Origin: Aphodoplasma sp045626925
GTDB lineage: Bacteria > Bacillota > Clostridia > UBA1381 > UMGS1253
Reading direction: 5' to 3'
Assembly: GCA_045626925.1 (NCBI GenBank)
Contig: JAZUQZ010000018.1
Location: 1-34,386 of the forward strand
DNA: 34,386 nt
Each line of letters opens with the position of its first letter. Position 1 is the first letter of the stretch. The translations under genes were made by a program, and so were the position numbers. Below are positions 15,428 through 23,927 of the stretch, in pieces. The notes beneath the pieces are model-generated. The model was not told where the DNA came from. It saw only the letters and a list, made by a program, of their open reading frames with translations, and made no database searches.

Positions 15428-17794
15428 TTAGTTTTGCCCATCAAAAACTTCTTTTGCAATATCGGCTGCACGCTTTGCGTCCTTTGCATAATAATCTGCA
15501 CCGATTTTTTTGGCATAACTTTCAGTAAGCACCGCACCGCCGACCATTACCTTGCACAAAAGCTTTTCCTTTTTTAAAGCAACAATCGTTTCTTCCATTG
15601 AGCCGAGCGTCGTCGTCATAAGCGCACTAAGTCCGACAAGTGATGCGTTTTCGCGTTTTGCAGCGTTTACAATGTCATCCGGTGCAACATCGCGCCCAAG
15701 GTCAATTACAGTATAACCATAATTTTCAAGGATGACCTTTACGATGTTTTTGCCAATATCATGAATGTCGCCTTTGACCGTTGCAAGAACGATTTTGCCC
15801 CTTGAAACACTTTTTTCGCCACTGCTTGCAATTTTATCCTTTACAGCCTCAAACGCACTTTGTGCTGCGTTTGCTGCACTCAAAAGCTGTGGTAGAAATA
15901 ATTTGCCGCTCTCAAAATCATTTCCGACGATATCAAGTGCGGGAATAAGGTGCTCATTTACAACATCAAGCGGTTCAGCGTCAGCGAGCATCTCGCGGCA
16001 CAAATTGTGTGCCTCATCGGAGAGCCCTTTTTTGACTGCATCGATAAGCGTATGAGTCGTTTTGGTTGGCTGTGGCTTTGGCGCTTCGTCTTTTGCTGAA
16101 AAACGCTCTATATATTTATTAGAAGAAACATCTATATTTGCGAGTACGCGATACGCAAAAATCGCATCCATCATTGTAGCAGAGTTTGGGTTAATAATAG
16201 GGAAGTCGAGCCCTGCACCAAGTGCAAGAGTAAGAAATGTACTGTTTAAAAGCTCGCGCTCGGGCAGACCAAACGAAATGTTTGATACACCCAAAACCGT
16301 ACAAAGTCCAAGTTCTTCCTTTACAATATGCAGCGCTTTCAATGTTTCTTTTACTTCTGCTTGTTGAGCCGATGCAGTAAGCGTAAGGCAATCAACATAG
16401 ACATCTTCTTTTGGTATTCCATACGATAGCGCCTTGTCAAGTATGCGGCGTGCAATAGCAACGCGCTCCTCAGCAGTGTTTGGAATGCCGTTTTCATCAA
16501 GAGTAAGCGCAACAACTGCGGCACCATATTTTTTTACTATCGGCAAAATGCGTTCCAAAACTGCATCTTCGCCATTGACAGAATTTACAATCGCTTTTCC
16601 GTTATAAATGCGAAGTGCGGCTTCTATTGCATCAGGATTTGACGAGTCAATTTGAAGCGGAAGACTCGTAACGCTTTGTAATTTTTTTACCACATTTTTG
16701 AGCATATTTACTTCATCAATGCCGGGCATACCGACATTTACATCAAGTATGTCAGCACCTGCGTCTGTTTGCTCGACTGCCTGGGATAAAATATAGTCAA
16801 TGTTGTTATCCAAGAGCGCCTGTTTAAAGCGCTTTTTACCTGTTGGGTTTATGCGTTCACCTATTATTGCTACTTTATCCGGAGAAACGACATGCGTCGA
16901 TGAACAAACGATGCTTCTAGATTTTACATCGCGCGGTACCGGATTTTTACCTTTAAATAATGCACTCACGGTGCGTATATAATCAGGCGTCGTTCCGCAA
17001 CATCCGCCCACCATGCATATTCCAAGCTCGTGATATTTTGACAGTATGTCACAAAATTCTTTTTCGTCGATATCGTAACTGTTATCTATCGGATTGGGAA
17101 GCCCTGCATTTGGCTTTACAAATACGCTTGCTTTTGCGCATGCACAAAGTCTTTGTGCAAGGGGATATATCTCGCGTGGACCGAGCGAACAATTTATTCC
17201 CATAGCATCTACCCCAAGTCCGTCAAGCACCGACGCCATAGCCTCTATACTGCATCCTGTAAATGTGCGCCCATTTTCTTCAAAGCTCATCGACACAAAT
17301 AACGGCAAATCAGAGCATTCGCGTACAGCAAGTACGCCCGCCTTTACTTCATACAAATCGGTCATTGTTTCAAGTACGACAAGGTCGGCACCTGCGTCTG
17401 CTCCGGCGCGTACTACTTCACAAAAGAGCTCATATGCGCGCTCAAATGTCAGCGTGCCGGATGGCTCGATAAGTTCGCCCAAAGGACCTATATCGAGTGC
17501 AACTGCCGCATTTGTGCCGTTGCATGCGTTTTTTGCACAACGCACCGACGCAGCTACAACATCTGCTACGCTCTTTTTGCTTGCAGCAAGCTTTAGCGCA
17601 TTTGCGCCAAAGGTGTTTGCATATACTATATCAGCACCGCTTTTGATATATTCGCGGTGTATACTTTCTATAAGCTCTGGATTACTCAATGATAAAAGCT
17701 CGGGCATAGCACCTGTTTCAAGACCGCTTTTTTGAAGTATTGTCCCCATAGCTCCGTCGAGTATTGTGTATTTATTTTTGTCGAGTTTAAACAT
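15428..17794 (-). CDS. metH: Cobalamin-dependent methionine synthase, without reactivation domain
   Basis: Transfers the methyl group of 5-methyl-tetrahydrofolate to homocysteine through cobalamin. The 788-residue form starts at ATG 17794, whose ATGTTTAA overlaps the stop codon of the preceding gene. Domains in order: homocysteine-binding barrel (to about 290) with zinc cysteines in GINCSLGP and GGCCGT; pterin-binding barrel (about 310-570) with GERINPTGKKRF and DVNVGMPG; B12-binding cap (about 590-670); B12-binding domain with GDIHDIGKN, where the histidine ligates cobalt. The C-terminal SAM reactivation domain of the 1200-residue enterobacterial enzyme is absent and is encoded separately just upstream. 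Confidence 0.95.
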   Translation of the reverse strand: MFKLDKNKYTILDGAMGTILQKSGLETGAMPELLSLSNPELIESIHREYIKSGADIVYANTFGANALKLAASKKSVADVVAASVRCAKNACNGTNAAVALDIGPLGELIEPSGTLTFERAYELFCEVVRAGADAGADLVVLETMTDLYEVKAGVLAVRECSDLPLFVSMSFEENGRTFTGCSIEAMASVLDGLGVDAMGINCSLGPREIYPLAQRLCACAKASVFVKPNAGLPNPIDNSYDIDEKEFCDILSKYHELGICMVGGCCGTTPDYIRTVSALFKGKNPVPRDVKSRSIVCSSTHVVSPDKVAIIGERINPTGKKRFKQALLDNNIDYILSQAVEQTDAGADILDVNVGMPGIDEVNMLKNVVKKLQSVTSLPLQIDSSNPDAIEAALRIYNGKAIVNSVNGEDAVLERILPIVKKYGAAVVALTLDENGIPNTAEERVAIARRILDKALSYGIPKEDVYVDCLTLTASAQQAEVKETLKALHIVKEELGLCTVLGVSNISFGLPERELLNSTFLTLALGAGLDFPIINPNSATMMDAIFAYRVLANIDVSSNKYIERFSAKDEAPKPQPTKTTHTLIDAVKKGLSDEAHNLCREMLADAEPLDVVNEHLIPALDIVGNDFESGKLFLPQLLSAANAAQSAFEAVKDKIASSGEKSVSRGKIVLATVKGDIHDIGKNIVKVILENYGYTVIDLGRDVAPDDIVNAAKRENASLVGLSALMTTTLGSMEETIVALKKEKLLCKVMVGGAVLTESYAKKIGADYYAKDAKRAADIAKEVFDGQN

Positions 17795-18452
17795 TACACA
17801 TTTTTCCCTTTCGTTTATATTCACACTTTTCTTTCAAAGCGCACCCGTCACAGCCTGCCAGCTTGCCTTTTGTAATAAAATCGGCGATGCCTATGACAGC
17901 AGTTATCGATTTTCTTGGCGTAAGTATATGGCTTTGTGTGGCACAAAGTCCGATTTTGCGCTCGCCATCAACAAGCTGCAACAATATATGTTGCTTTTCG
18001 ATTGGAAAATCGCCATAGCCAGGCGAAAAGCTTTCGGTCAGATAAAGCCCCTTCGTCATAAATTGTTCGGCAAGATGTGCATGATATTTATTATGAAGAG
18101 TTTCTATCGCCACACTTGCACACGCGTCGAGTGCAACGGGGAAAAGAGCATCTTTTGTATTTGCTGTGCGTATTTTTTCTTCAATTTTTGTCCCAAGTGT
18201 AAGCGCAAGCAAGATAGCGCTTTTGCACCTATTAAGATGTAAGACTATATCATTTCCTTCAATGAGATTTGCATCTTTTAAATTATCAATATCAAACACA
18301 TTGTATATAGCGCGTGGCGTAATTGACTCTAAGGTTGTATCACATGCACGCATCAAAACATCATCGATACTTTTGTCATATGTTTTTTCTTTGACACCAA
18401 GATATCGAAGAAGCTCATCTTTATCAATTTTATCAACTGTAAGCTTTGTCAT
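17787..18452 (-). CDS. Stand-alone methionine synthase reactivation protein
   Basis: A 221-residue protein equivalent to the C-terminal activation domain of full-length MetH, which uses SAM and an electron donor to rescue oxidised cobalamin. The recognisable block FSPGYGDFPIEKQ is near residue 140, followed by KIGLCATQSHILTPRKSITAVIG, which contains the substrate-binding pattern. The last 25 residues add a cysteine-rich tail (CDGCALKEKC...MC) that may hold a metal or Fe-S centre. It lies between metF and metH with a 4 bp gap before and an overlap after, consistent with coupled translation and a fixed ratio to MetH. Confidence 0.88.
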   Translation of the reverse strand: MTKLTVDKIDKDELLRYLGVKEKTYDKSIDDVLMRACDTTLESITPRAIYNVFDIDNLKDANLIEGNDIVLHLNRCKSAILLALTLGTKIEEKIRTANTKDALFPVALDACASVAIETLHNKYHAHLAEQFMTKGLYLTESFSPGYGDFPIEKQHILLQLVDGERKIGLCATQSHILTPRKSITAVIGIADFITKGKLAGCDGCALKEKCEYKRKGKMCNV

Positions 18453-18456
18453 AAAA

Positions 18457-19323
18457 CTAACGCTTTAATGCGGCGCGAACGCCCTCATAAACGCGCTTTG
18501 CCACCTCCGAATTGTTCATCGCATAAAGGTGAATACCATCTATGCCGTGTGCGAGCAAATCGTTTATTTGCTCTACCGCATACTCTATACCGGCTTCAAA
18601 AAGTGCCTCGCTATCAGTATCATATTTGCTAATCATTTTTGTAAATTTTGGCGGTAGGCTTGCACCGCTGAGCGCAACTGTGCGCTCAATTTGACGCACT
18701 TTTACAATGGGCATTATGCCTGCTTGAACGGGCACATTTATCCCGCGCGAGCGTGCCATATCAAGAAAATGATAAAACAGTGAATTGTCAAAAAAAAGCT
18801 GTGTGATAAGGTGTGTCACGCCGGCATCTATTTTATATTTAAGATTATCAATATCAATTTCAAGTGTTTTGTTTTCATAATGTCCCTCGGGATAGCAAGC
18901 GCCGACTACATTAAAATCGCCGTTGCTTTTGATTGTGCTTGCCAAATCGCTTGCATGCAAAAAGTCGTTTGCCGGTGGCAAGTCGGGGTTTACATCTCCG
19001 CGCAGTGCAAGCACATTTTCGATATTAAACTTTTTAAACTGTCTTACACGCTCACAAACCTGCTCTTTTGTAGAAGCAACGCATGTCAAATGCGCAAGCG
19101 GTTCTATATTAAGCGATGATTTGATATACGAGGCAATATCGATTGTAGATGTGTCGGCAACGCTTGCGCCTGCACCATATGTAACACTGATAAAGTCGGG
19201 CGAAAGTGCACCAAGACTGTCAACCATTGAAAATATAGTTTCAATACCGCTCGTTTTTTTTGGTGGAAAAACCTCAAGAGAAAAAACGGGACGCGATTTT
19301 GTAAAAAAGTCATTTATAAACAT
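18457..19323 (-). CDS. metF: Methylenetetrahydrofolate reductase
   Basis: Reduces 5,10-methylene-tetrahydrofolate to the 5-methyl form used by MetH. A 288-residue TIM barrel of normal bacterial length. Visible family features are FSLEVFPPK near the start with the catalytic glutamate, SVTYGAGAS, LTCV, NVLALRGDVNPD in the FAD and folate region, and THLITQLFFDN. The ribosome binding site GGAGG lies about 8 nt before ATG 19323. It is first in the operon, behind a consensus promoter. No SAM riboswitch or T-box fits in the short leader, so methionine control must act elsewhere. Confidence 0.95.
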   Translation of the reverse strand: MFINDFFTKSRPVFSLEVFPPKKTSGIETIFSMVDSLGALSPDFISVTYGAGASVADTSTIDIASYIKSSLNIEPLAHLTCVASTKEQVCERVRQFKKFNIENVLALRGDVNPDLPPANDFLHASDLASTIKSNGDFNVVGACYPEGHYENKTLEIDIDNLKYKIDAGVTHLITQLFFDNSLFYHFLDMARSRGINVPVQAGIMPIVKVRQIERTVALSGASLPPKFTKMISKYDTDSEALFEAGIEYAVEQINDLLAHGIDGIHLYAMNNSEVAKRVYEGVRAALKR

Positions 19324-19371
19324 AATTTTCCTCCAAGAAAAGTAGTTTGTGCTAAAAATAAAGATAAAATA

Positions 19372-19400
19372 ATTATACAGCTAAAAAAACCCATTGTCAA
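19372..19400 (-). promoter_or_regulatory. Consensus sigma-A promoter of metF
   Basis: On the minus strand TTGACA (19400-19395), a 17 bp spacer and TATAAT (19377-19372), both hexamers perfect. It starts about 28 bp after the stop codon of dpaA. Confidence 0.85.
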
Positions 19401-19427
19401 TTTAAGTAGGAAAGTATTATAAAAATT

Positions 19428-20186
19428 TTATCCAAAATAATAATCCACCCCGCCTGGTTTTGAGGCAAGGTCTATTACAAGCGCATCCGGCGACATTTTT
19501 TCAAGCACCTTTTTTGTAATAATTGTGTGTGGTACTGTGTTAAAAATGATGTCATAATTATTTATAGCTTTATCAAGCTGGTCAAAGCTACACTTGTCAT
19601 ATCCGTACACATCAATCCATGAAAACGCTTCGGGACTGCGTGCACATGCGCATACCTTTGCACCCATTCCGTCAAGCATTTTGCAAAGCACCTTGCCGAT
19701 TCTTCCAAAACCGGTTACAAGACACTTGCTTCCGTTTAGAGTTGTTGCAGTTTCATTTAGCGCAATTGATATGCCGCCTTCCGCGGTTGGAATAGCATTT
19801 AGAACATTAAGCTCTTCACGCAAAAAATAATCCACATAATATATATTATGGATATCGAGCAGTGTTTTTAGCTGTGTGTCGATTTTCCCGCCTAAAAGTA
19901 TCTGATTTTTTGTCATTTTTTCAAGCAGTGTATTGATATGTATTTTATCGTCTGAAAACGGCGTATTTATAATGCCCGGCTCCAACGATAACGGCAAAGG
20001 GAGTATAATCATTGTTGCGTCGATAAGTGCATCATCAAGCGTTTGTGCAGGTGTTAATTTCAAATAGGGTGTATCAGCACAAAAGCCATAAACACTGACG
20101 CGCTCGCCGCTTTCATAAAGTGCATTTGAAAGTCGTATCTGACGCATATCGCCACCTATTATAGCAAAGCTTCTGTTATTAGCCAT
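19428..20186 (-). CDS. dpaA: Dipicolinate synthase subunit A, C-terminally truncated
   Basis: DpaA with DpaB makes dipicolinic acid, the major spore-core solute, from a lysine-pathway intermediate. The N-terminal part (SFAIIGGDMRQIRLSNAL) and the Rossmann nucleotide-binding segment (CLVTGFGRIGKVL) are clear. The 252-residue protein stops right after DLASKPGGVDYYFG. Bacillus SpoVFA (297 residues) continues about 40 residues past the equivalent point with a conserved tail. ATG 20186 was chosen because TTGGAG precedes it. No dpaB is adjacent; metF with its own promoter follows. It may be a decaying gene. The identity is good, function doubtful. Confidence 0.85.
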   Translation of the reverse strand: MANNRSFAIIGGDMRQIRLSNALYESGERVSVYGFCADTPYLKLTPAQTLDDALIDATMIILPLPLSLEPGIINTPFSDDKIHINTLLEKMTKNQILLGGKIDTQLKTLLDIHNIYYVDYFLREELNVLNAIPTAEGGISIALNETATTLNGSKCLVTGFGRIGKVLCKMLDGMGAKVCACARSPEAFSWIDVYGYDKCSFDQLDKAINNYDIIFNTVPHTIITKKVLEKMSPDALVIDLASKPGGVDYYFG

Positions 20187-20230
20187 ATCGCGTGCTCCAA
20201 TCTGCTGCAAGTGCAGCTTATAATATACAT

Positions 20231-20257
20231 TAAACTATGTTCATTCTCATTTTATGT
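20231..20257 (-). promoter_or_regulatory. Sigma-K-like promoter of dpaA
   Basis: On the minus strand CATAGTTTA (20239-20231) fits the sigma-K -10 CATAnnnTA, and AC at 20257-20256 stands 16 bp upstream as the short -35. Sigma-K transcribes dipicolinate genes in the mother cell. The motif is short, so a chance match is possible. Confidence 0.45.
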
Positions 20258-20350
20258 TTTTACATATTTATATGTGCATGGCATATGGGTAATATTTTTT
20301 TATGAGCGAAAATATTATATTATAGAAAAAATCGAAATGTGGGTGATGCT

Positions 20351-21397
20351 TTGAAAGAAATAAAAAATACACTTTTAATAGCAGGAACTTATGTAGCGAC
20401 TGTGATTGGGGCGGGATTTGCCTCCGGACAGGAAATTCTTTCGTATTTTGTTGTGTACGGCAAAAGAAGCGTATATGGCCTTATGATTGTATGTGTCCTT
20501 TTTATACTTTGCGCACTTTGTGTAATGCTTCGTACATATAACGATGGTATAGAGGGCTTTGATGAATATATGAGCACAATTGCAAGCAAAAGAGTGTGCG
20601 CTTTTATGAAAATATGTATTATGCTTTTTATGTTTTCGTCGTTTTGCTCTATGGTGGCCGGAAATGGCGAGCTGTTTTACAATATATTTAAAACGCCGCG
20701 CATAGCAGGCTCTGCAGTTATGCTTTTTGCTTGTGCAGTAGTTTTTTTCTTTGATTTAAAGGGCATACTCACAGTAAACGCCGTGCTTGCACCTATTATG
20801 GCAATATCGTTGTTTGTGCTTGGCGTTTATAGCTTTATTTTTCGTGATATAAGTGTTTTTAGTGGCGGATTTTATGAGCATTTGTGCAAAAATTATTTTG
20901 TTTCCGCACTTGTTTATGCGTCGTACAATCTCTTGAGCGCTATTGTAATACTATCCGGTCTGAGACCGCTTATAACAAGGCGTAGTGTATGCTTTGCTTC
21001 GTCTATAATTGGTGGCGGTGCACTTATTGTTATAGCGGCTGCTATGTGGGCAGCAATTGGAATATATTATGGCAAAATTGCGTTAGATGATATGCCATTT
21101 CTTACGATTGCATCAAGGTACGGCACAGTTGTTAAGTCGCTGTATAGTCTTGTGTTGTGTTTTTCGATGCTTACCACCGCCGTTTCGTGTGGATATGGCG
21201 TGCTTGGGTGGCTTTCGTCGCGATTTAAAATAAAAAAGCTTACGGCTATTGTGGTGTTAATAGTCGCAAGCGTTCCAATAACTTTTTTAGGTTTTTCGCA
21301 AATTGTTAAAAACATTTATTCAATATTCGGATATCTTGGTCTTGTTATGATTGTTTGTGTGTTATCTGACGGGATAAGACTGATGAATGAGAAGTGA
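20351..21397 (+). CDS. YkvI-like membrane permease
   Basis: A 348-residue integral membrane protein with about ten membrane helices, beginning with NTLLIAGTYVATVIGAGFASGQEI. The glycine-rich unwound-helix motif GAGFASGQE is typical of amino-acid/APC-fold transporters and of the YkvI family. The substrate is unknown. TTG 20351 is preferred over GTG 20339 because GGGTGAT lies just upstream of it; neither start is certain. It is divergent from dpaA. Its stop lies one base from the stop of the convergent queT-like gene, with no terminator between. Confidence 0.75.
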   Translation: MKEIKNTLLIAGTYVATVIGAGFASGQEILSYFVVYGKRSVYGLMIVCVLFILCALCVMLRTYNDGIEGFDEYMSTIASKRVCAFMKICIMLFMFSSFCSMVAGNGELFYNIFKTPRIAGSAVMLFACAVVFFFDLKGILTVNAVLAPIMAISLFVLGVYSFIFRDISVFSGGFYEHLCKNYFVSALVYASYNLLSAIVILSGLRPLITRRSVCFASSIIGGGALIVIAAAMWAAIGIYYGKIALDDMPFLTIASRYGTVVKSLYSLVLCFSMLTTAVSCGYGVLGWLSSRFKIKKLTAIVVLIVASVPITFLGFSQIVKNIYSIFGYLGLVMIVCVLSDGIRLMNEK

Positions 21398-21398
21398 A

Positions 21399-21920
21399 TT
21401 ATCGCTCGAAAAAGCCTTTGCGTTTGCAAGTTTTTATAAGCGGTATGCCAAGAAAATAACACACAGCCATTTCACCAACGGCGACAGTAAATATACAATA
21501 CCATATCGCGCCGGACTTGTCCGTCATAAAAAGTGGCAGATAGCTACCGACTATAAAGGCGTTAAACAAAACAGTCGGCAAAGGTGCAAGATAAATATTT
21601 TTTGTAAAAAACTTTCTGAAAAAATATGTACAAAGTGCTGCAAGAAGTGTCGCGCCCGTGCCAAAAACAAGGTCGAAAAAATTTGCGCCAAATGGCGTGA
21701 AAATATTTGCCAAAAAGCATCCGATTGTTACTCCCCAAACAGCAGAAGGGGAGAGCAGACACAAAAGCATGAGCGCTTCTGATATGCGAAATTGTATCGG
21801 GCCATAACTTATTGCAGAAATGCCGGGCATTAGTGAGCATGCAGCATAAATGGCGGCAATCACAGATCCGTATATGAGGTTTTTTACTTTATTATTAAGC
21901 ATTGAGTTTTTTTTGTTCAT
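21399..21920 (-). CDS. queT: QueT-like queuosine precursor transporter (ECF S component)
   Basis: A 173-residue membrane protein with about five helices. The signature ISYGPIQFRISEALMLL and the later IGCFLANIFTPFG and LVFGTGATLLAA match the QueT family, substrate-binding subunits of energy-coupling-factor transporters for preQ1-type queuosine precursors. It would need a shared ECF ATPase module encoded elsewhere. ATG 21920 was chosen because AAAGGAG precedes it; the longer frame to 22013 extends beyond the promoter. Many queT genes carry a preQ1 riboswitch, but the leader here is only about 30 nt, so none is present. Confidence 0.82.
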   Translation of the reverse strand: MNKKNSMLNNKVKNLIYGSVIAAIYAACSLMPGISAISYGPIQFRISEALMLLCLLSPSAVWGVTIGCFLANIFTPFGANFFDLVFGTGATLLAALCTYFFRKFFTKNIYLAPLPTVLFNAFIVGSYLPLFMTDKSGAIWYCIFTVAVGEMAVCYFLGIPLIKTCKRKGFFER

Positions 21921-21951
21921 AGCGTGCTCCTTTTGGAGATTTAATACATAA

Positions 21952-21980
21952 ATTATATAAAACAATTCATTTATAGTCAA
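21952..21980 (-). promoter_or_regulatory. Sigma-A promoter of the queT-like gene
   Basis: On the minus strand TTGACT (21980-21975), a 17 bp spacer and TATAAT (21957-21952). Confidence 0.78.
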
Positions 21981-22039
21981 GGAAAAAGATTTGTAAAGAA
22001 ATTTTCTTGACAAGTTTTTTACTTTTTTGGCATAATCTG

Positions 22040-22068
22040 TTGCATAAAAAAAACTAATGTAGTATAAT
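22040..22068 (+). promoter_or_regulatory. Sigma-A promoter of eda-kdgK
   Basis: TTGCAT (22040-22045), a 17 bp spacer and TATAAT (22063-22068). A second candidate, TTGACA near 22007 with CATAAT after 18 bp, lies just upstream. Confidence 0.65.
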
Positions 22069-22123
22069 GATATTTGAGAAAAAAAGTGTTTTTATGCACA
22101 TTACAGATAAGGAGAAGATAAAA

Positions 22124-22771
22124 ATGATGGATAAGGAAACAGTGCTTCAAAAAATTCAGGATGTGGGACTTGTAGCAGTTGTTAGAGCAACATCCGGAGA
22201 ACAGGCAAAGAAAATTACAGATGCATGTATCGCGGGCGGTGTTGCAGCAATTGAGATGACATTTACAGTTCCTTCGGCGGATAAGGTAATTGCAGAGGTT
22301 GCAAACTCATATTCGCCTGATGAAATAATACTTGGCGCAGGCACGGTGCTTGATGCTCCGACAGCGAGACTTGCAATTCTTAGCGGTGCACAATATATTG
22401 TAAGCCCGTACTTTGACCTTGAAACTGCAAAGCTTTGCAATCGTTATCGCGTGCCATATATGCCGGGCATAATGACGATTAAAGAGGCTGTTGAAGCCAT
22501 GGAGGCGGGTGCAGATATACTAAAGCTTTTCCCAGGCGATGTATGTGGTGCAAAGATGATAAAAGCTATTCACGGGCCTATTCCGTATGCAAAGATTATG
22601 CCTACAGGTGGTGTTAATGCAGAAAATGTTGGCGAATGGATAAAGGCAGGTGCCGTTGCAGTTGGTGCGGGAAGCTGTTTGACAGGTGGCGCAAAGACGG
22701 GCGACTATGAGAGCATTACAAGAATTGGTCGTGAGTTTATAGCAAATATTAAGGCTGCAAGAGCAAAATAA
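22124..22771 (+). CDS. eda: KDPG/KHG aldolase
   Basis: Class I aldolase that splits 2-keto-3-deoxy-6-phosphogluconate into pyruvate and glyceraldehyde 3-phosphate. The 215-residue length is normal. The Schiff-base lysine is K134 in ADILKLFPGD. The segments AAIEMTFTVPSA and LGAGTVLDAPTA are family hallmarks, and IMPTGGV binds phosphate. ATG 22124 was chosen because AAGGAG lies 8 nt before it. It is followed 50 bp later by KDG kinase, which makes its substrate, so the two genes form the last two steps of 2-keto-3-deoxygluconate breakdown. The upstream uronate genes are not in the window. Confidence 0.94.
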   Translation: MMDKETVLQKIQDVGLVAVVRATSGEQAKKITDACIAGGVAAIEMTFTVPSADKVIAEVANSYSPDEIILGAGTVLDAPTARLAILSGAQYIVSPYFDLETAKLCNRYRVPYMPGIMTIKEAVEAMEAGADILKLFPGDVCGAKMIKAIHGPIPYAKIMPTGGVNAENVGEWIKAGAVAVGAGSCLTGGAKTGDYESITRIGREFIANIKAARAK

Positions 22772-22821
22772 AAGATAGTTAAAATAATTACTTAAGATAT
22801 TGAAAGGATGGATTTTTTATT

Positions 22822-23844
22822 ATGAAAAAGATAGTTACTTTTGGAGAAATTATGCTCAGGCTTCAAACACCGGGTTATAAGCGCTTTAAACAGGCACAGG
22901 AGCTTGAGATGACATTTGGTGGCGGCGAAGCAAATGTAGCAGTATCACTTGCAGGATATGGTATGGATGCAAAATTTATTACAAAGCTTCCATCAAATGG
23001 CATGGGTGATGCTTGTGTTGCCGAGCTTAAAAAGTATGATGTGGATACAAGTGGAATCGTGCGCGGTGGTAACAGATTAGGTATATATTTTGTTGAAAAA
23101 GGTGCATCACAGAGAGCGTCGACAGTTTTGTATGACAGAGCTGGCTCGTCGATTGCAGAAGCTGATAGTGCAGATTTTGATTGGGCAAAGATTTTTGATG
23201 GTGTAGATTGGTTCCATTTTACAGGAATCACACCGGCTCTTTCGGATAAATGTGCCCAGATAACACTTGAAGCGTGTAAGGCTGCAAAGGCTGCAGGCGT
23301 ACAGGTAAGCTGTGACCTTAACTTTAGAAAAAAGCTTTGGACAAGTGAAAAAGCAGGCAAGGTTATGGGTGGACTTATGGAGTATGTTGATGTGCTTATT
23401 GCAAATGAAGAGGATGCCGAGAAAGTATTTGGTATCAAAGCGGGCAATACAGACATCACAAGCGGTCAAATTTCGGATGAAGGTTATAGAGATGTTGCAA
23501 AACAGCTTGTTTCAAAATTTGGCGTAAAGAAGGTTGCAATTACGCTTCGTGAAAGTATTTCTGCATCTGTTAATAATTGGGCAGCAATGCTTTATGATGG
23601 AAAGGAATTTTATAAGTCGAAAAAGTATACAATAAATATTGTTGACCGTGTCGGCGGCGGAGACAGCTTTGGTGGTGGTCTTATTTATGCACTGTTGTCT
23701 GACTATTCAATGCAAGACGCAATCGAGTTTGCGGTTGCTGCATCGTGTCTAAAGCACACAATTGAGGGTGACTTTAACCTTATGAGTGTCGCAGAAGTCA
23801 GTGCACTTGCAGGCGGTGACGGTTCGGGCAGAGTGCAAAGATAA
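22822..23844 (+). CDS. kdgK: 2-keto-3-deoxygluconate kinase (PfkB family)
   Basis: A 340-residue ribokinase-family sugar kinase. The N-terminal substrate-binding signature TFGGGEANVAVSLAGYG is at residues 31-47. The C-terminal catalytic signature VGGGDSFGGGLIYALL contains the base D281; the usual GAGD is GGGD here. Assignment to 2-keto-3-deoxygluconate rather than another sugar rests on its position directly after the KDPG aldolase and on the overall pattern. The ribosome binding site AAAGGATGG precedes the start. A clean terminator follows. Confidence 0.9.
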   Translation: MKKIVTFGEIMLRLQTPGYKRFKQAQELEMTFGGGEANVAVSLAGYGMDAKFITKLPSNGMGDACVAELKKYDVDTSGIVRGGNRLGIYFVEKGASQRASTVLYDRAGSSIAEADSADFDWAKIFDGVDWFHFTGITPALSDKCAQITLEACKAAKAAGVQVSCDLNFRKKLWTSEKAGKVMGGLMEYVDVLIANEEDAEKVFGIKAGNTDITSGQISDEGYRDVAKQLVSKFGVKKVAITLRESISASVNNWAAMLYDGKEFYKSKKYTINIVDRVGGGDSFGGGLIYALLSDYSMQDAIEFAVAASCLKHTIEGDFNLMSVAEVSALAGGDGSGRVQR

Positions 23845-23850
23845 ATGCTT

Positions 23851-23877
23851 AAAAACGGCGTTATGCGCCGTTTTTTT
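23851..23877 (+). terminator. Terminator of eda-kdgK
   Basis: A 10 bp stem with arms AAAAACGGCG (23851-23860) and CGCCGTTTTT (23866-23875), a 5 nt loop and a continuing T-run. Confidence 0.92.
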
Positions 23878-23927
23878 GTAAAAAAATCTGTCAGTTTAAG
23901 GTAAATAATAAAACAAAGAGGTGTAAA

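Noticed and set aside
19324..19427. SAM riboswitch or T-box before metF
   Set aside because: The leader after the mapped promoter is about 45 nt, too short for either.
21921..21980. preQ1 riboswitch before the queT-like gene
   Set aside because: The leader is about 30 nt and lacks the preQ1 motif.
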